Shown here piece after piece: positions 8,447 through 16,554 of a stretch of DNA of 64,000 bases. Each line of letters begins with the position of its first letter. Position 1 is the stretch's first letter. This DNA is from Parablautia intestinalis (GTDB lineage: Bacteria > Bacillota > Clostridia > Lachnospirales > Lachnospiraceae). The stretch is taken from positions 62,001 to 126,000 of the forward strand of contig RAYQ01000008.1 of assembly GCA_003612395.1 (NCBI GenBank), read 5' to 3'. A model generated the notes under the pieces. The model worked only from the letters and a program-made list of their open reading frames with translations. It ran no database searches and had not been told where the DNA came from. A program made the translations under genes and the position numbers.

Positions 8447-9598
8447 CTACCCCCGGGGCAATGAGCAGGGCGGCTGCGAAGTCTGGTATTTACGAACAAT
8501 CTTTTCTATGTCGTCCCACTTCTTTTCCATATCCGCCACAAGTTTAAATTGTGTTCTGGCTCTGTCCAAATTGTGGTTTTCTCTGTGGATCTTAAAATAA
8601 ACATCTCCTTCCAGGTAATCGGCCAGAAACCGTATGCCGCATTCGTAAGTCATCAGTTTAGCGCCCATAGGCAGCATCTCAATTTCCTTTTTCGTAAGAC
8701 TGCCATCGCAGCCCTTTAAAAAGCCGCTTAAAAAGGTTTCAAAAAGAGATAAATCCAGTTCAATCTTATTTAAGTCCGTCTCATCCTCCGCGCCGGTACT
8801 GGCGCCAAAACGGATGGAATCACCGAAATCATAGGCAGATAAGCCGGGCATCACCGTATCCAAATCAATGATGCACAGAGCCTTTTTGGTATCCCTGTCA
8901 AAGAGAATATTATTCAGCTTCGTGTCGTTGTGGGTTACACGAAGGGGAAGCATTCCTTTTTCCAAAAGCGCTGTAAGGGCGAAGGTGTCAGCCTCCCGTG
9001 CCAGGGCAAAGGCAATCTCAGGCTCTGCTAAAGTCCGCCTTCGTAGAGGAGCCTCTTCCACAGCCTTTTTAAAGTCTTGAAAGCGGGAGGGCGTATTGTG
9101 GAAGTTGGGGATAGTCTCGTGGAGTGTATGGGCGGGATAGTCCGTTAACATTCTCTGAAAATTTCCAAAGGCCACTGCACTGTCATAAAAATCTTTTGGG
9201 CTTTCTACCTTTTCAAGACAAATGGTTTTTTCTATAAATAGAAACATTCTCCAGAAATTGTGGTTTTCATCCTCATAGTAGCTTTCACCGTCTTTGGTTC
9301 TTACCACATTTAAGGTTTCCCTGTCAGGATCACCTCCTTGGGAGATAATCATCTTTCTTAAGTATTCAGTGACGTTTACCACATTTTCCATAAGAAGCTT
9401 TGGCTGCTTAAAGATAGAATGATTCATACGCTGAAGAATATACTGTCTTATCTGTCCGTCAGATATCCTGCAGGTTAGCAGAAAAGTATCATTTATATGG
9501 CCGTTTCCATAGGGCTTTTTTTCGATAAGATGGCCGGAAAGGGCAAACTGCCCAATGGCCTTGTCTGTTTTTTCATATATTGTATTTTCTCTGTTCAT
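8447..9598 (-). CDS. nahK: N-acetylhexosamine 1-kinase-like protein (APH family)
   Basis: Probably phosphorylates the sugar freed by the phosphorylase encoded just upstream in the same operon, giving a hexose(amine)-1-phosphate. The 383-aa protein has the aminoglycoside-phosphotransferase fold: KKPYGNGHINDTFLL (nucleotide loop) near residue 28, the catalytic loop VTHNDTKLNNILFD near 220, and the metal-binding CIIDLDTVMPG near 240. Start at 9598 is chosen because AGGAAGG precedes it and ten upstream codons lack family similarity. It lies 11 bases after the GH112 gene, so translation is probably coupled. The order lnpA-nahK matches the lacto-N-biose / galacto-N-biose pathway of bifidobacteria. 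Exact sugar specificity is not visible from sequence. Confidence 0.8.
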   Translation of the reverse strand: MNRENTIYEKTDKAIGQFALSGHLIEKKPYGNGHINDTFLLTCRISDGQIRQYILQRMNHSIFKQPKLLMENVVNVTEYLRKMIISQGGDPDRETLNVVRTKDGESYYEDENHNFWRMFLFIEKTICLEKVESPKDFYDSAVAFGNFQRMLTDYPAHTLHETIPNFHNTPSRFQDFKKAVEEAPLRRRTLAEPEIAFALAREADTFALTALLEKGMLPLRVTHNDTKLNNILFDRDTKKALCIIDLDTVMPGLSAYDFGDSIRFGASTGAEDETDLNKIELDLSLFETFLSGFLKGCDGSLTKKEIEMLPMGAKLMTYECGIRFLADYLEGDVYFKIHRENHNLDRARTQFKLVADMEKKWDDIEKIVRKYQTSQPPCSLPRG

Positions 9599-9609
9599 AA
9601 AGATCCTTC

Positions 9610-11769
9610 CTATAAGTCCTCCCAGCACATTTCCATAGGCGCCATATACAGCTGCTTTCTGAGCTGACCGTTCACATAAAGAACCGTCATTTTCGGTTCT
9701 TTGGAATTGTTGATAACAGCAATTTTTCCGGTTTCTTCGAAAACTACCAGTTCTGTGTCAACATTGGTAACATAGTATTTTTTCATTTCGGCTTCCTGAT
9801 GTGCCGCATAGTAAATGGCGCGCAGTAAAATACGACAGTTTTGCGGGGAATAGGGAAGACCTGAAAAATAGACGCTTCTTCCCTTGCCGTAGGAATTGAC
9901 TATCAGGCGGCTGTATTTTCCGTCCATGTTCAAAATCTGATAGTTTTTACCCTGGGCGTAAATACGGCTCTTACCTTCTCCAAAATCTATTTCGCCGGGG
10001 GTGTCCTCCAAAATAAAATGCTCGCTGTTTAACTCGTTATACTTATCGGTACTCATGGAAAATCCAAGCTCTCTGTCTGCGCCAAGCACATCGCTGAGCT
10101 GAAAAAAACGCCCCTGGTACTGGCAGGCGCTGGGTTCGCCTACACCGATAAAGCCGCCGCCCTGGTCAACAAATCTGCGGATAGCGCACACAACCCGTTC
10201 ATCCGTCCAATTCTGTGCGCCGCTCCATGAGGTATAAGCGTCCCCTGCGTTAATGATCACTTTGATAGCGGGATCAAGGCCCTGGCGCACCTGGTCAAAG
10301 GTGATAAACTCCACGTCTATGGGCATCCCGCTGAGACACTCGATAACCCCCACATAAGAATAAATTTCCCGGTACCACAGAGCGTGGTGCACCTGATTGG
10401 CCATCCATCTGCGCAGATTACCCCAGCAGTTTAAAATAGCCACTTTAAAGGGGGCGGTGTAAGCTTTGGTGCCCTGCATATTTGCGTGAATCTGACGGAA
10501 CTCGCCCACCACCTTTTGTATCTGATCTATAAAGCCCGGCCAGTTGATGGCAAGCTTTAAGTACCCGCCGTAGCCGATTCGATCTAAAGGAGAGCGCAAA
10601 ATAGCGCGCCTTGCTTTCATCCAGTTATCCTGGGCCTCGCCGATAGGATCGCCGCCTTCGGTAAAAACGTCCGGGAAGAAATAGGGCAGGAGCCTTCCTT
10701 CCGTGTATTTTACGCCCTTTATATCGGAAATCATGCGCAGGGTAACGCCGTCTCCAACGGATCCAACCACAGCATCCAGGCCAATATTTGCAAAATATTT
10801 TCCAAAGGGTTCTGTCCCAATCCAGTGATCTCCCAAAAACATCATGGCTTCCTTGCCATAGCTGTGCACAATATCCACCAGCTCTTTTGCAAGCCGGCTC
10901 ACTTCTATCTGCTGAAATTCAATAAAATCCTGGAATTCCTTTGATGGTACCCGGAAAATGGAGTTGTGGTAGCCCTGATCCACGATAAATTCGGGGCGGA
11001 ACTTATAGCCTGCCCATTTTTCAAACTGCTCTAAAATATAAGGGCTGACGCTGGCGCTGTAGCCGAACCATTCCACAAATTTTTCCCGTTTCTGATCGTC
11101 AAAGGTCAGTGTAAACTGGTGGAAAAAGGTGGTAAAGCGGACCACATCCACTTTTGGGTTTTCCTCACACCATTTTTTTAATTTTTCCTTCACATATGCC
11201 TGGGTTTTGGGCTGCCTTACATCGTAGGTAAGCTGGTGAGGGGCGTCCTTCCAGTCATTGGTGATAAAATTGTACATATGTACCGGATCCCAGATTAAGA
11301 AAGCCAGGAAACTGACGGTATACTGGTGATAGGGAATGGTTTCGATGACAACTTCCCCGGCGGCTTCCTCGTATTCCCACTTGTCCGTGGGAACAACCTC
11401 TCCTGTGGTCCGGTCTATTACTTCCCACCAGCGCTTGGGGGAATCAATCGTGTTAACCTTAAGCTGCTGGGTGTGAAATCCCTTCATAAGCTCAATCCGA
11501 AGCCGGGTATCTTTTGCGGTGACGCGGTCGCTGATTAAATATTCCTGTTGGATTTCTTCGGGATTTTGCATAGCCCAGTCGTTGTCTTTGCGTGTGGTAT
11601 AGTAGGTGGCATATATTTTGGCATCCTGATCAAGAAGCGTTTCGGGCATCAGGGTCCCATCGCAGTCCCGTAAAGCGTCCGCACCTAACAGCTCTTTTAA
11701 CTGTATGGTTTCATTAATCATGTCCAAATCCGTTGGGAGTGTCAGCCTCCCCGTGTTTTCCAAATTCAT
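9610..11769 (-). CDS. lnpA: GH112 beta-galactosyl-N-acetylhexosamine (or galactosyl-rhamnose) phosphorylase
   Basis: Phosphorolyses beta-galactosides to galactose-1-phosphate plus the acceptor sugar. The 719-aa protein fits GH112 length. Visible blocks: VVRFTTFFHQFTLTF near residue 205, FIVDQGYHNSIFRVP near 258, MMFLGDHWIGTEPFG near 305 (its Asp is the expected general acid), and a C-terminal Rossmann-like region (INAGDAYTSWSGAQNW, GGGFIGVGEPSACQYQ). No signal peptide, so it acts on imported disaccharide. Start at 11769 is preceded by a G-rich site. The family includes lacto-N-biose/galacto-N-biose phosphorylase and galactosyl-1,4-rhamnose phosphorylase; the adjacent hexosamine kinase favours the former, but no transporter is in the window to settle it. 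A divergent AraC regulator probably controls it. Confidence 0.85.
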   Translation of the reverse strand: MNLENTGRLTLPTDLDMINETIQLKELLGADALRDCDGTLMPETLLDQDAKIYATYYTTRKDNDWAMQNPEEIQQEYLISDRVTAKDTRLRIELMKGFHTQQLKVNTIDSPKRWWEVIDRTTGEVVPTDKWEYEEAAGEVVIETIPYHQYTVSFLAFLIWDPVHMYNFITNDWKDAPHQLTYDVRQPKTQAYVKEKLKKWCEENPKVDVVRFTTFFHQFTLTFDDQKREKFVEWFGYSASVSPYILEQFEKWAGYKFRPEFIVDQGYHNSIFRVPSKEFQDFIEFQQIEVSRLAKELVDIVHSYGKEAMMFLGDHWIGTEPFGKYFANIGLDAVVGSVGDGVTLRMISDIKGVKYTEGRLLPYFFPDVFTEGGDPIGEAQDNWMKARRAILRSPLDRIGYGGYLKLAINWPGFIDQIQKVVGEFRQIHANMQGTKAYTAPFKVAILNCWGNLRRWMANQVHHALWYREIYSYVGVIECLSGMPIDVEFITFDQVRQGLDPAIKVIINAGDAYTSWSGAQNWTDERVVCAIRRFVDQGGGFIGVGEPSACQYQGRFFQLSDVLGADRELGFSMSTDKYNELNSEHFILEDTPGEIDFGEGKSRIYAQGKNYQILNMDGKYSRLIVNSYGKGRSVYFSGLPYSPQNCRILLRAIYYAAHQEAEMKKYYVTNVDTELVVFEETGKIAVINNSKEPKMTVLYVNGQLRKQLYMAPMEMCWEDL

Positions 11770-11786
11770 TTCAATCCCCCATTTCT

Positions 11787-11812
11787 GGCGGCACACTTCC
11801 AGACACGCCGCC
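11787..11812 (-). promoter_or_regulatory. Stem-loop in the GH112 operon leader
   Basis: GGCGGC (11787-11792) and GCCGCC (11807-11812) form a 6-bp GC stem over a 14-base loop in the transcribed leader, about 17 bases from the start codon. It does not cover the ribosome binding site. Confidence 0.3.
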
Positions 11813-11861
11813 CTATATTGTCAGAATATTCAGTAATCTTGCAGAATTTCCAGTTACTTTA

Positions 11862-11890
11862 AGTATATAAAAAAAGGTTTTTGATAGCAA
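11862..11890 (-). promoter_or_regulatory. Minus-strand promoter of the GH112-kinase operon
   Basis: On the minus strand, -35 TTGCTA (11890-11885), exact 17-bp spacer, -10 TATACT (11867-11862). The start site would be near 11855, giving an 86-base leader. It lies in the 238-bp divergent region shared with the AraC-type regulator. Confidence 0.6.
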
Positions 11891-12007
11891 GCTGATTGTT
11901 GTCCGGAATTTTATAATTCTTGCTTTTATATAAAAAGGGAGGTAAAATAACCGAAAAGGCGATTAAGGTATAAATTCACGGATTGAGAAGGCGGGATAGC
12001 TCTAAAA

Positions 12008-12898
12008 ATGGGGAATACAAGGCACAAAATTGAGGGGATGGGTCTGACGAATTTCGGACATGCAAGGCTTTTATATATTTCAACATCAAAATATGAAGGG
12101 GACTGGCAGAGTATTGTACATTCCCACTCTTTCAGCGAATTATTTTATGTTGTAAACGGAAACGGACTGTTTATTGCGGAGGACATTGAATTTTCCGTAA
12201 CCAGGAACGACATGGTTGTCATAAATCCCCATGTGGCCCATACGGAAAAATCTCAAAGCGATTCTCCGTTAGAATACATTGTTCTGGGAATAGACGGCCT
12301 GTCCTTTTCTTTTGAGGATATGGCTTGTGTACAGGACGGGCTTTGTGTGGAGACGGAGTTTGGCATGGTGTATAAATATAATGTGCAAAGCGCTAATGTC
12401 TACGCTTATCTGAATATTATGCTGGAGGAAATTACTCACAGAGAAAGTAATTATGAGGCAGTCTGCCAGAATCTGTTAGAGGTACTTTTGATTTGTATGC
12501 TGCGAAATGACAATCTGTCCGTATTTCAGAACCGCAATACCTTTATAAACAGGGAATGTATGCAGATTAAAAATTATCTGGATTCCAACTATTCGGAGAA
12601 TATAACGTTAGACGCTCTCGCGGCCATGATGCATATGAATAAATATTATATGGCTCATGCCTTTTCCAGGTTTACAGGGCTCTCGCCTATTCACTATCTG
12701 CAGCAAAAGAGAATACAGGAGGCCAGGGCGCTGCTTGAATCTACGAATTATTCCATAGCGGAGATTTCCTCCATGCTGGGGTTTTCCTCCCAGTCATATT
12801 TTTCCCAGTCGTTTAAAAAGATAACGGGAGAATCGCCAATCCAGCACAGAAACGAATATAGGACAAAAAAATGCCTATATCCAAAACAGATGAAATAG
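12008..12898 (+). CDS. AraC-family transcriptional regulator with cupin sensor domain
   Basis: Probable sugar-responsive regulator. The 296-aa protein has an N-terminal cupin-type ligand pocket (HSHSFSELFYVVNG near residue 38, INPHVAHTEKS near 77) and a C-terminal double helix-turn-helix (LDALAAMMHMNKYYMAHAFS near 203; IAEISSMLGFSSQSYFSQSF near 250) ending in the AraC signature. It is divergent from the GH112-kinase operon with a 238-bp shared intergenic region, so control of that operon is the simplest role. Family assignment is secure; the ligand and target are inferred from position only. Confidence 0.88.
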   Translation: MGNTRHKIEGMGLTNFGHARLLYISTSKYEGDWQSIVHSHSFSELFYVVNGNGLFIAEDIEFSVTRNDMVVINPHVAHTEKSQSDSPLEYIVLGIDGLSFSFEDMACVQDGLCVETEFGMVYKYNVQSANVYAYLNIMLEEITHRESNYEAVCQNLLEVLLICMLRNDNLSVFQNRNTFINRECMQIKNYLDSNYSENITLDALAAMMHMNKYYMAHAFSRFTGLSPIHYLQQKRIQEARALLESTNYSIAEISSMLGFSSQSYFSQSFKKITGESPIQHRNEYRTKKCLYPKQMK

Positions 12899-12991
12899 TG
12901 TAGAATAGGAAACGTAGCAATTTTACAGCACATTCGGAGAAAAAGTTTAGAAGTATACTTCCAAACTTCTATTAACGCAGGGGGGATAGAG

Positions 12992-14764
12992 ATGGATATC
13001 TTTAGTGTACTGACCATGGTAGGCGGCCTGGCGCTATTCCTGTATGGAATGGATGTATTAGGTGATGGATTAAAAAAGGCGTCCGGCGGTAAATTGGAAA
13101 TTATTCTGGAAAAGCTTACGGCCAATAAACTTATGGCAATTCTTTTAGGTGCAGGAGTTACGGCAATTATCCAGTCATCCTCTGCCACAACCGTCATGGT
13201 GGTTGGTTTTGTAAATTCCGGAATCATGAAGCTTGGCCAGGCAATAGGGGTTATTTTAGGGGCCAATGTGGGAACCACTGTGACCGCCTGGCTTTTGAGC
13301 CTTACAGGGGTGGAAGGATCAGGGATTTTTTTTGAGTTTCTGAAACCATCTTCGTTTTCACCAATTCTGGCAATTACCGGTGTGATTATGATGAGTATGT
13401 GCAAGCGGGAAAAGCATAAGGTGGCGGCAACGATTATGGTAGGTTTTGCGGTGCTTATGTTTGGGATGGACACCATGTCGAGTACCGTAAAGCCACTAGC
13501 GGAAAATCCTGATTTTATTGATATTCTGCTGATGTTTTCCAATCCGGTTCTGGGAATGCTCATTGGCCTTGTACTTACGGCAATTATTCAGTCATCCTCT
13601 GCATCGGTAGGTATTTTGCAGGCTCTTTGCGTATCCGGAGCGGTGAGCTACTCAACGGCTATCCCCATTATTATGGGACAGAATGTGGGAGACTGCGTGG
13701 CGGCGCTTCTTTCCAGTGCAAGCGCAGGCAGACAGGCAAAGAGAGCGGCTTTAATCAGTCTTTATTATAAGGTAATAAAAGTTGTGGCATTTATGGTGAT
13801 CTTTTATGCTTTGAATGCAGTGTTTCAATTTGCGTTTTTAAACAGACCGGCAAGTGCCTTGGGAGTTGCAGCAATACATACAATGTTCAATGTGGTGGCA
13901 GTGGTAGCCATGTATCCGTTTACGTGGGTTTTGGAAAAGCTGGCCTACCTGACAATTCCTGAAAGTGATGATGAGACGAAAGCGTCTGCACAGGGCAAAA
14001 AAGAGATCCAGATTCTGGATGCCAGATTTTTAAGTACACCGAGAGTGGCCATTGAGCAGTGCAAAAATGCGGCCTTTGATATGGCAAGTTATGCCAAAGA
14101 CGGATTGTTTCTTGCCATGGAGCTGTTTGATAAATTTGATCAAAAGGCGGCGGATAAAGTAATAGAATTAGAGAATCTGGTGGATCATTACGAGGACGAG
14201 CTCAGTGCATATCTGGTAAAAATAAGCAGCAAACACCTTACGGAAAAGGACAGCCAGGAGGTTACCATACTGCTGCACTGTATTGGGGATTTTGAAAGGA
14301 TTTCCGACCATGCGGTGAATATAATGGAATCTGCCAAAGAGATGTATGAAAAAGATTTGAGGTTCTCCAAAAAGGCCATGGAGGAACTGGCAGTTTTTTC
14401 AAAAGCCGTGAGAAATATTATCAATGCTTCCGTTCAGGTATTTCGCCAGGAAGACTTGCAGCTGGCAAATACGGTAGAGCCTTTGGAGGAGGTTATTGAC
14501 TATCTGAATTCCGAGATCAAAAAACGCCATGTGAAAAGGCTGCGTAAAGGAAAGTGCACGATTGAAATGGGCTTTATTCTATCGGATATCTCTACGAATT
14601 ATGAAAGAGTATCGGATCACTGCTCAAACATTGCCCTTTGCCTGCTGCAGCTCAATGAGGAAAATTTTGGTACTCATGAATTCCAGGAACATTTGTCAAA
14701 TAAAAACAATGACAGGTTTGTGGAGGAAGTAAAGAGGCTTCAGGAGCAGTACAAACTGCCTTAA
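12992..14764 (+). CDS. Na+/phosphate cotransporter with C-terminal PhoU-like domain
   Basis: Inner-membrane phosphate carrier of the Na/Pi-cotransporter (NptA/YjbB) family. The 590-aa protein has two inverted Na/Pi repeats, each with the QSSS motif (IIQSSSATTVMVVGFV near residue 59, IIQSSSASVGILQALC near 197) and GANVGTTVTAW / GQNVGDCVAAL, in an otherwise hydrophobic region to about residue 320. After that comes a soluble helical PhoU-like domain (LLHCIGDFERISDHAVNI near 425; DISTNYERVSDHCSNIALCL near 535). The start at 12992 follows a GGGGGGAT site. No pho regulator genes are adjacent. Confidence 0.93.
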   Translation: MDIFSVLTMVGGLALFLYGMDVLGDGLKKASGGKLEIILEKLTANKLMAILLGAGVTAIIQSSSATTVMVVGFVNSGIMKLGQAIGVILGANVGTTVTAWLLSLTGVEGSGIFFEFLKPSSFSPILAITGVIMMSMCKREKHKVAATIMVGFAVLMFGMDTMSSTVKPLAENPDFIDILLMFSNPVLGMLIGLVLTAIIQSSSASVGILQALCVSGAVSYSTAIPIIMGQNVGDCVAALLSSASAGRQAKRAALISLYYKVIKVVAFMVIFYALNAVFQFAFLNRPASALGVAAIHTMFNVVAVVAMYPFTWVLEKLAYLTIPESDDETKASAQGKKEIQILDARFLSTPRVAIEQCKNAAFDMASYAKDGLFLAMELFDKFDQKAADKVIELENLVDHYEDELSAYLVKISSKHLTEKDSQEVTILLHCIGDFERISDHAVNIMESAKEMYEKDLRFSKKAMEELAVFSKAVRNIINASVQVFRQEDLQLANTVEPLEEVIDYLNSEIKKRHVKRLRKGKCTIEMGFILSDISTNYERVSDHCSNIALCLLQLNEENFGTHEFQEHLSNKNNDRFVEEVKRLQEQYKLP

Positions 14765-14863
14765 AAATTATTATTTATGAATTTTAAAGTCCGTTTTATA
14801 GGACTGCCATAATGTTATTCTGGTTATAACATAAAAACAGTTTTGATGACAGGAGGCAGGAAT

Positions 14864-14965
14864 ATGAAAGGATATTTTGTAAATAATGGGTACATGGGAC
14901 TGGTAGAGGGAAGATATATGTTATTTGCCTGCGAGGAGGATTATCTTGAATACATCAGACAATAG
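14864..14965 (+). CDS. Small conserved-looking protein, 33 residues
   Basis: Too short for usual gene calling but well supported: a strong ribosome binding site (AGGAGGCAGG, 14851-14860) lies 3-6 bases before the ATG. The product begins MKGYFVNNGYMGLVEGRYML and ends CEEDYLEYIRQ. It is rich in Gly, Tyr and acidic residues, with no transmembrane stretch or signal peptide. The repeated pattern GY-x-G-x-V-x-GRYMLFA resembles short uncharacterised proteins I associate with Lachnospiraceae genomes, but I cannot confirm this here. Its stop codon overlaps the first stem of the downstream palindromic block. Function unknown. Confidence 0.65.
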   Translation: MKGYFVNNGYMGLVEGRYMLFACEEDYLEYIRQ

Positions 14966-15074
14966 TGTGAAGAAAAGTTCTACGATGTCCAAAAGCGCCA
15001 TCTAAAAACTTTTAAGGTTTGCATTGCAAACTATCTTCACACTTAAAAGAATGCCTTGGAAAACAGGCATTCTT
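14964..15074 (+). repeat. Palindromic block: three-way-junction fold plus hairpin
   Basis: Outer stem AGTGTGAAGA (14964-14973) with TCTTCACACT (15034-15043); second stem AAAAGTT (14973-14979) with AACTTTT (15007-15013); third stem GTTTGCA (15017-15023) with TGCAAAC (15025-15031). A separate 9-bp hairpin follows: AAGAATGCC (15047-15055) with GGCATTCTT (15066-15074). All pairings are exact. No T tract follows, so it is not a simple terminator. No known riboswitch core was recognised. Confidence 0.55.
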
Positions 15075-15102
15075 CGCCCTGATTTGTGCTTTAGAATATA
15101 AA

Positions 15103-15135
15103 TTTGCAGGCCGGGAAGGGAATATGGTTATTATG
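15103..15135 (+). repeat. Recurrent start cassette, copy 1
   Basis: AAATTTGCAGGCCGGGAAGG followed by GAATATGGTTATT and the ATG at 15133. Near-identical copies precede 48223 and 53650 and the last part precedes 51204. It provides the ribosome binding site and an in-frame upstream ATG GTT ATT. Confidence 0.6.
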
Positions 15136-15666
15136 GGGAAACGGATGGGAAGGAGGGCGTTAAGCCGCAGTGCAAAGGAGCTAGCGCCGGAGCTTTTAGG
15201 TAAACTTTTATGCAGAAGGAGAGAAAAAGGCATCCTTAAATATAGAATCATGGAAACAGAATGTTATTGCGGTGAGGAAGATACGGCCTGCCATGCCAGC
15301 AAAGGGAAGACAGATCGGACCAGCGTTTTATACGAAAAAGGCGGAACAGCTTATGTGTATCTTTGCTATGGAATGCATGCTCTGTTTAACGTGGTAAGCG
15401 GAAAGGAAGGACATCCGGAGGCAGTTCTGATTCGTGGTGTAACAGGTTATAACGGACCAGGGAAGCTTACGCGGGTCATGGAAATAGACAGGACACTGAA
15501 CAGGGAAGATATGGTGACGTCTCACTTATTGTGGCTGGAGGATGATGGGTATAAGCCTGAGTACAGGGCAGATAAAAGAGTGGGAATAGACTATGCCACA
15601 GAAGAATATCGAAATATTCCGTGGCGGTTTATAGTAAAAGATGATACTTATAAGCCTGCGAAGTAA
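15133..15666 (+). CDS. 3-methyladenine DNA glycosylase (AAG/MPG family)
   Basis: Excises alkylated purines for base-excision repair. The protein has LAPELLGKLLCRR at the N-terminus, then the family core: METECYCGEEDTACHASKGK near residue 40 (the conserved Glu activates water), TDRTSVLYEKGGTAYVYLCY near 60 (Tyr residues insert into DNA), GMHALFNVVSG and GPGKLTRVMEID near 115. The 177-aa length is slightly short for the family. The start is uncertain: ATG at 15133 is used, but an in-frame ATG at 15124 also exists and both are part of a recurring start cassette. An ATG at 15019 would read through the palindromic block and is unlikely. The Ham1-like gene follows 18 bases later. Confidence 0.88.
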   Translation: MGKRMGRRALSRSAKELAPELLGKLLCRRREKGILKYRIMETECYCGEEDTACHASKGKTDRTSVLYEKGGTAYVYLCYGMHALFNVVSGKEGHPEAVLIRGVTGYNGPGKLTRVMEIDRTLNREDMVTSHLLWLEDDGYKPEYRADKRVGIDYATEEYRNIPWRFIVKDDTYKPAK

Positions 15667-15684
15667 ACCGGAAAGGCAGTTTAA

Positions 15685-16332
15685 ATGCAGATAATATACG
15701 GAACGGGAAATGATGCAAAGATAGCATATATGCAAAGAGCTCTTGGGAGTCTCCCCTGTGAAATTATCGGACTAAAGGATGCGGCCGTGGAAAGAGGAAT
15801 AGAAATACCGCAGGTAGAGGAAACAGGTACAACTCCTCTCGAAAATGCAAGACTGAAGGCAGAAAAATATTTTCAGATTTTCAAATGCCCGGTATTTTCC
15901 TGTGACAGCGGCCTTTATCTGTGGAATCACACCACAGGGGATCCGCTGCCCGGGGACCTGCAGCCAGGTATTCATGTGCGGGGAAGGGGCAGGGTGAGGC
16001 TGAGTGATGATGAATTAATCCGGCATTATATTTCGCTGGTAAAAAAATATGGATTGATTAGGGCAAGATATAAAAACGCCATTTGCCTGATCTGGGACGA
16101 ATGGCTGCGGGCGGAGAGTATGGAGGAGGATTTATGGGGAAATCCTTTTCTTTTTACGGATATTCCCCATAAAAAGAGGGTTTGCGGCTTTCCACTTGAC
16201 AGTATTTCCCTGGAAATGGAAACATGCCAGTATTTTTATGACATGGAAGATGACGCCCAGGATGAGCTGGTTTCTGAAGACGGATATGTTCGTTTTTTTC
16301 ATAATTTTATGGAGAAATATCAAATTTTTTGA
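15685..16332 (+). CDS. Divergent Ham1/RdgB-like non-canonical purine NTP pyrophosphatase
   Basis: Likely hydrolyses ITP/XTP-type nucleotides to monophosphates, protecting DNA and RNA. The 215-aa protein keeps YGTGNDAK at residues 5-12, the ENARLKAEKYF block near 53, CDSGLYLW near 73 and QPGIHVRGRG near 92, which match the Ham1 motif order (TGNxxK, E..T...NA..KA, DSGL). The C-terminal half is unlike canonical RdgB, lacking the usual FGYDP block, and ends with a distinct acidic region (DMEDDAQDELVSEDGY). It begins 18 bases after the glycosylase gene, so the two probably form a DNA/nucleotide-damage operon. Family call is moderate; substrate unknown. Confidence 0.7.
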   Translation: MQIIYGTGNDAKIAYMQRALGSLPCEIIGLKDAAVERGIEIPQVEETGTTPLENARLKAEKYFQIFKCPVFSCDSGLYLWNHTTGDPLPGDLQPGIHVRGRGRVRLSDDELIRHYISLVKKYGLIRARYKNAICLIWDEWLRAESMEEDLWGNPFLFTDIPHKKRVCGFPLDSISLEMETCQYFYDMEDDAQDELVSEDGYVRFFHNFMEKYQIF

Positions 16333-16554
16333 CACAAACGAGAATAATGCGATGAATTACAACTATTCACGGAAATTGACATAATTTATACTATAATTAA
16401 ATTGTAACATATAAAGCTTGGTCTGTGCATTTTATGTGCAGATTATAAGGCAACCACCGGAGTATTCGCAGTGAATATTGCGGGGAATATGATTCGGGGC
16501 GCAGGCTTTTGCTGCCTGAAGGACCGGGATCTGAAAAACAGGAGAACATAAATT

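Larger units (their letters stand above)
14765..15132 (+). other. 368-bp stretch between the Na/Pi gene and the glycosylase gene
   Basis: It holds a weak 5-bp stem after the Na/Pi gene (AGTCC 14788 / GGACT 14801), a 33-codon small gene (14864-14965), a multi-stem palindromic block (14964-15074) and a recurring ribosome-binding/start cassette (15103-15135). No further gene was seen. Confidence 0.6.

Noticed and set aside
14964..15043. Purine-type riboswitch
   Set aside because: It has a three-way junction, but one stem has a loop of only 1-3 bases and the conserved purine-aptamer core was not seen.
15019..15132. In-frame N-terminal extension of the DNA glycosylase
   Set aside because: It reads through a palindromic block and has no family similarity; the start cassette fits 15133.
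16376..16404. Sigma-A promoter before the Spo0A-domain gene
   Set aside because: TTGACA, TATACT and TATAAT hexamers are present at 16376-16397 but none are correctly spaced, so no single promoter could be assigned in this AT-rich gap.
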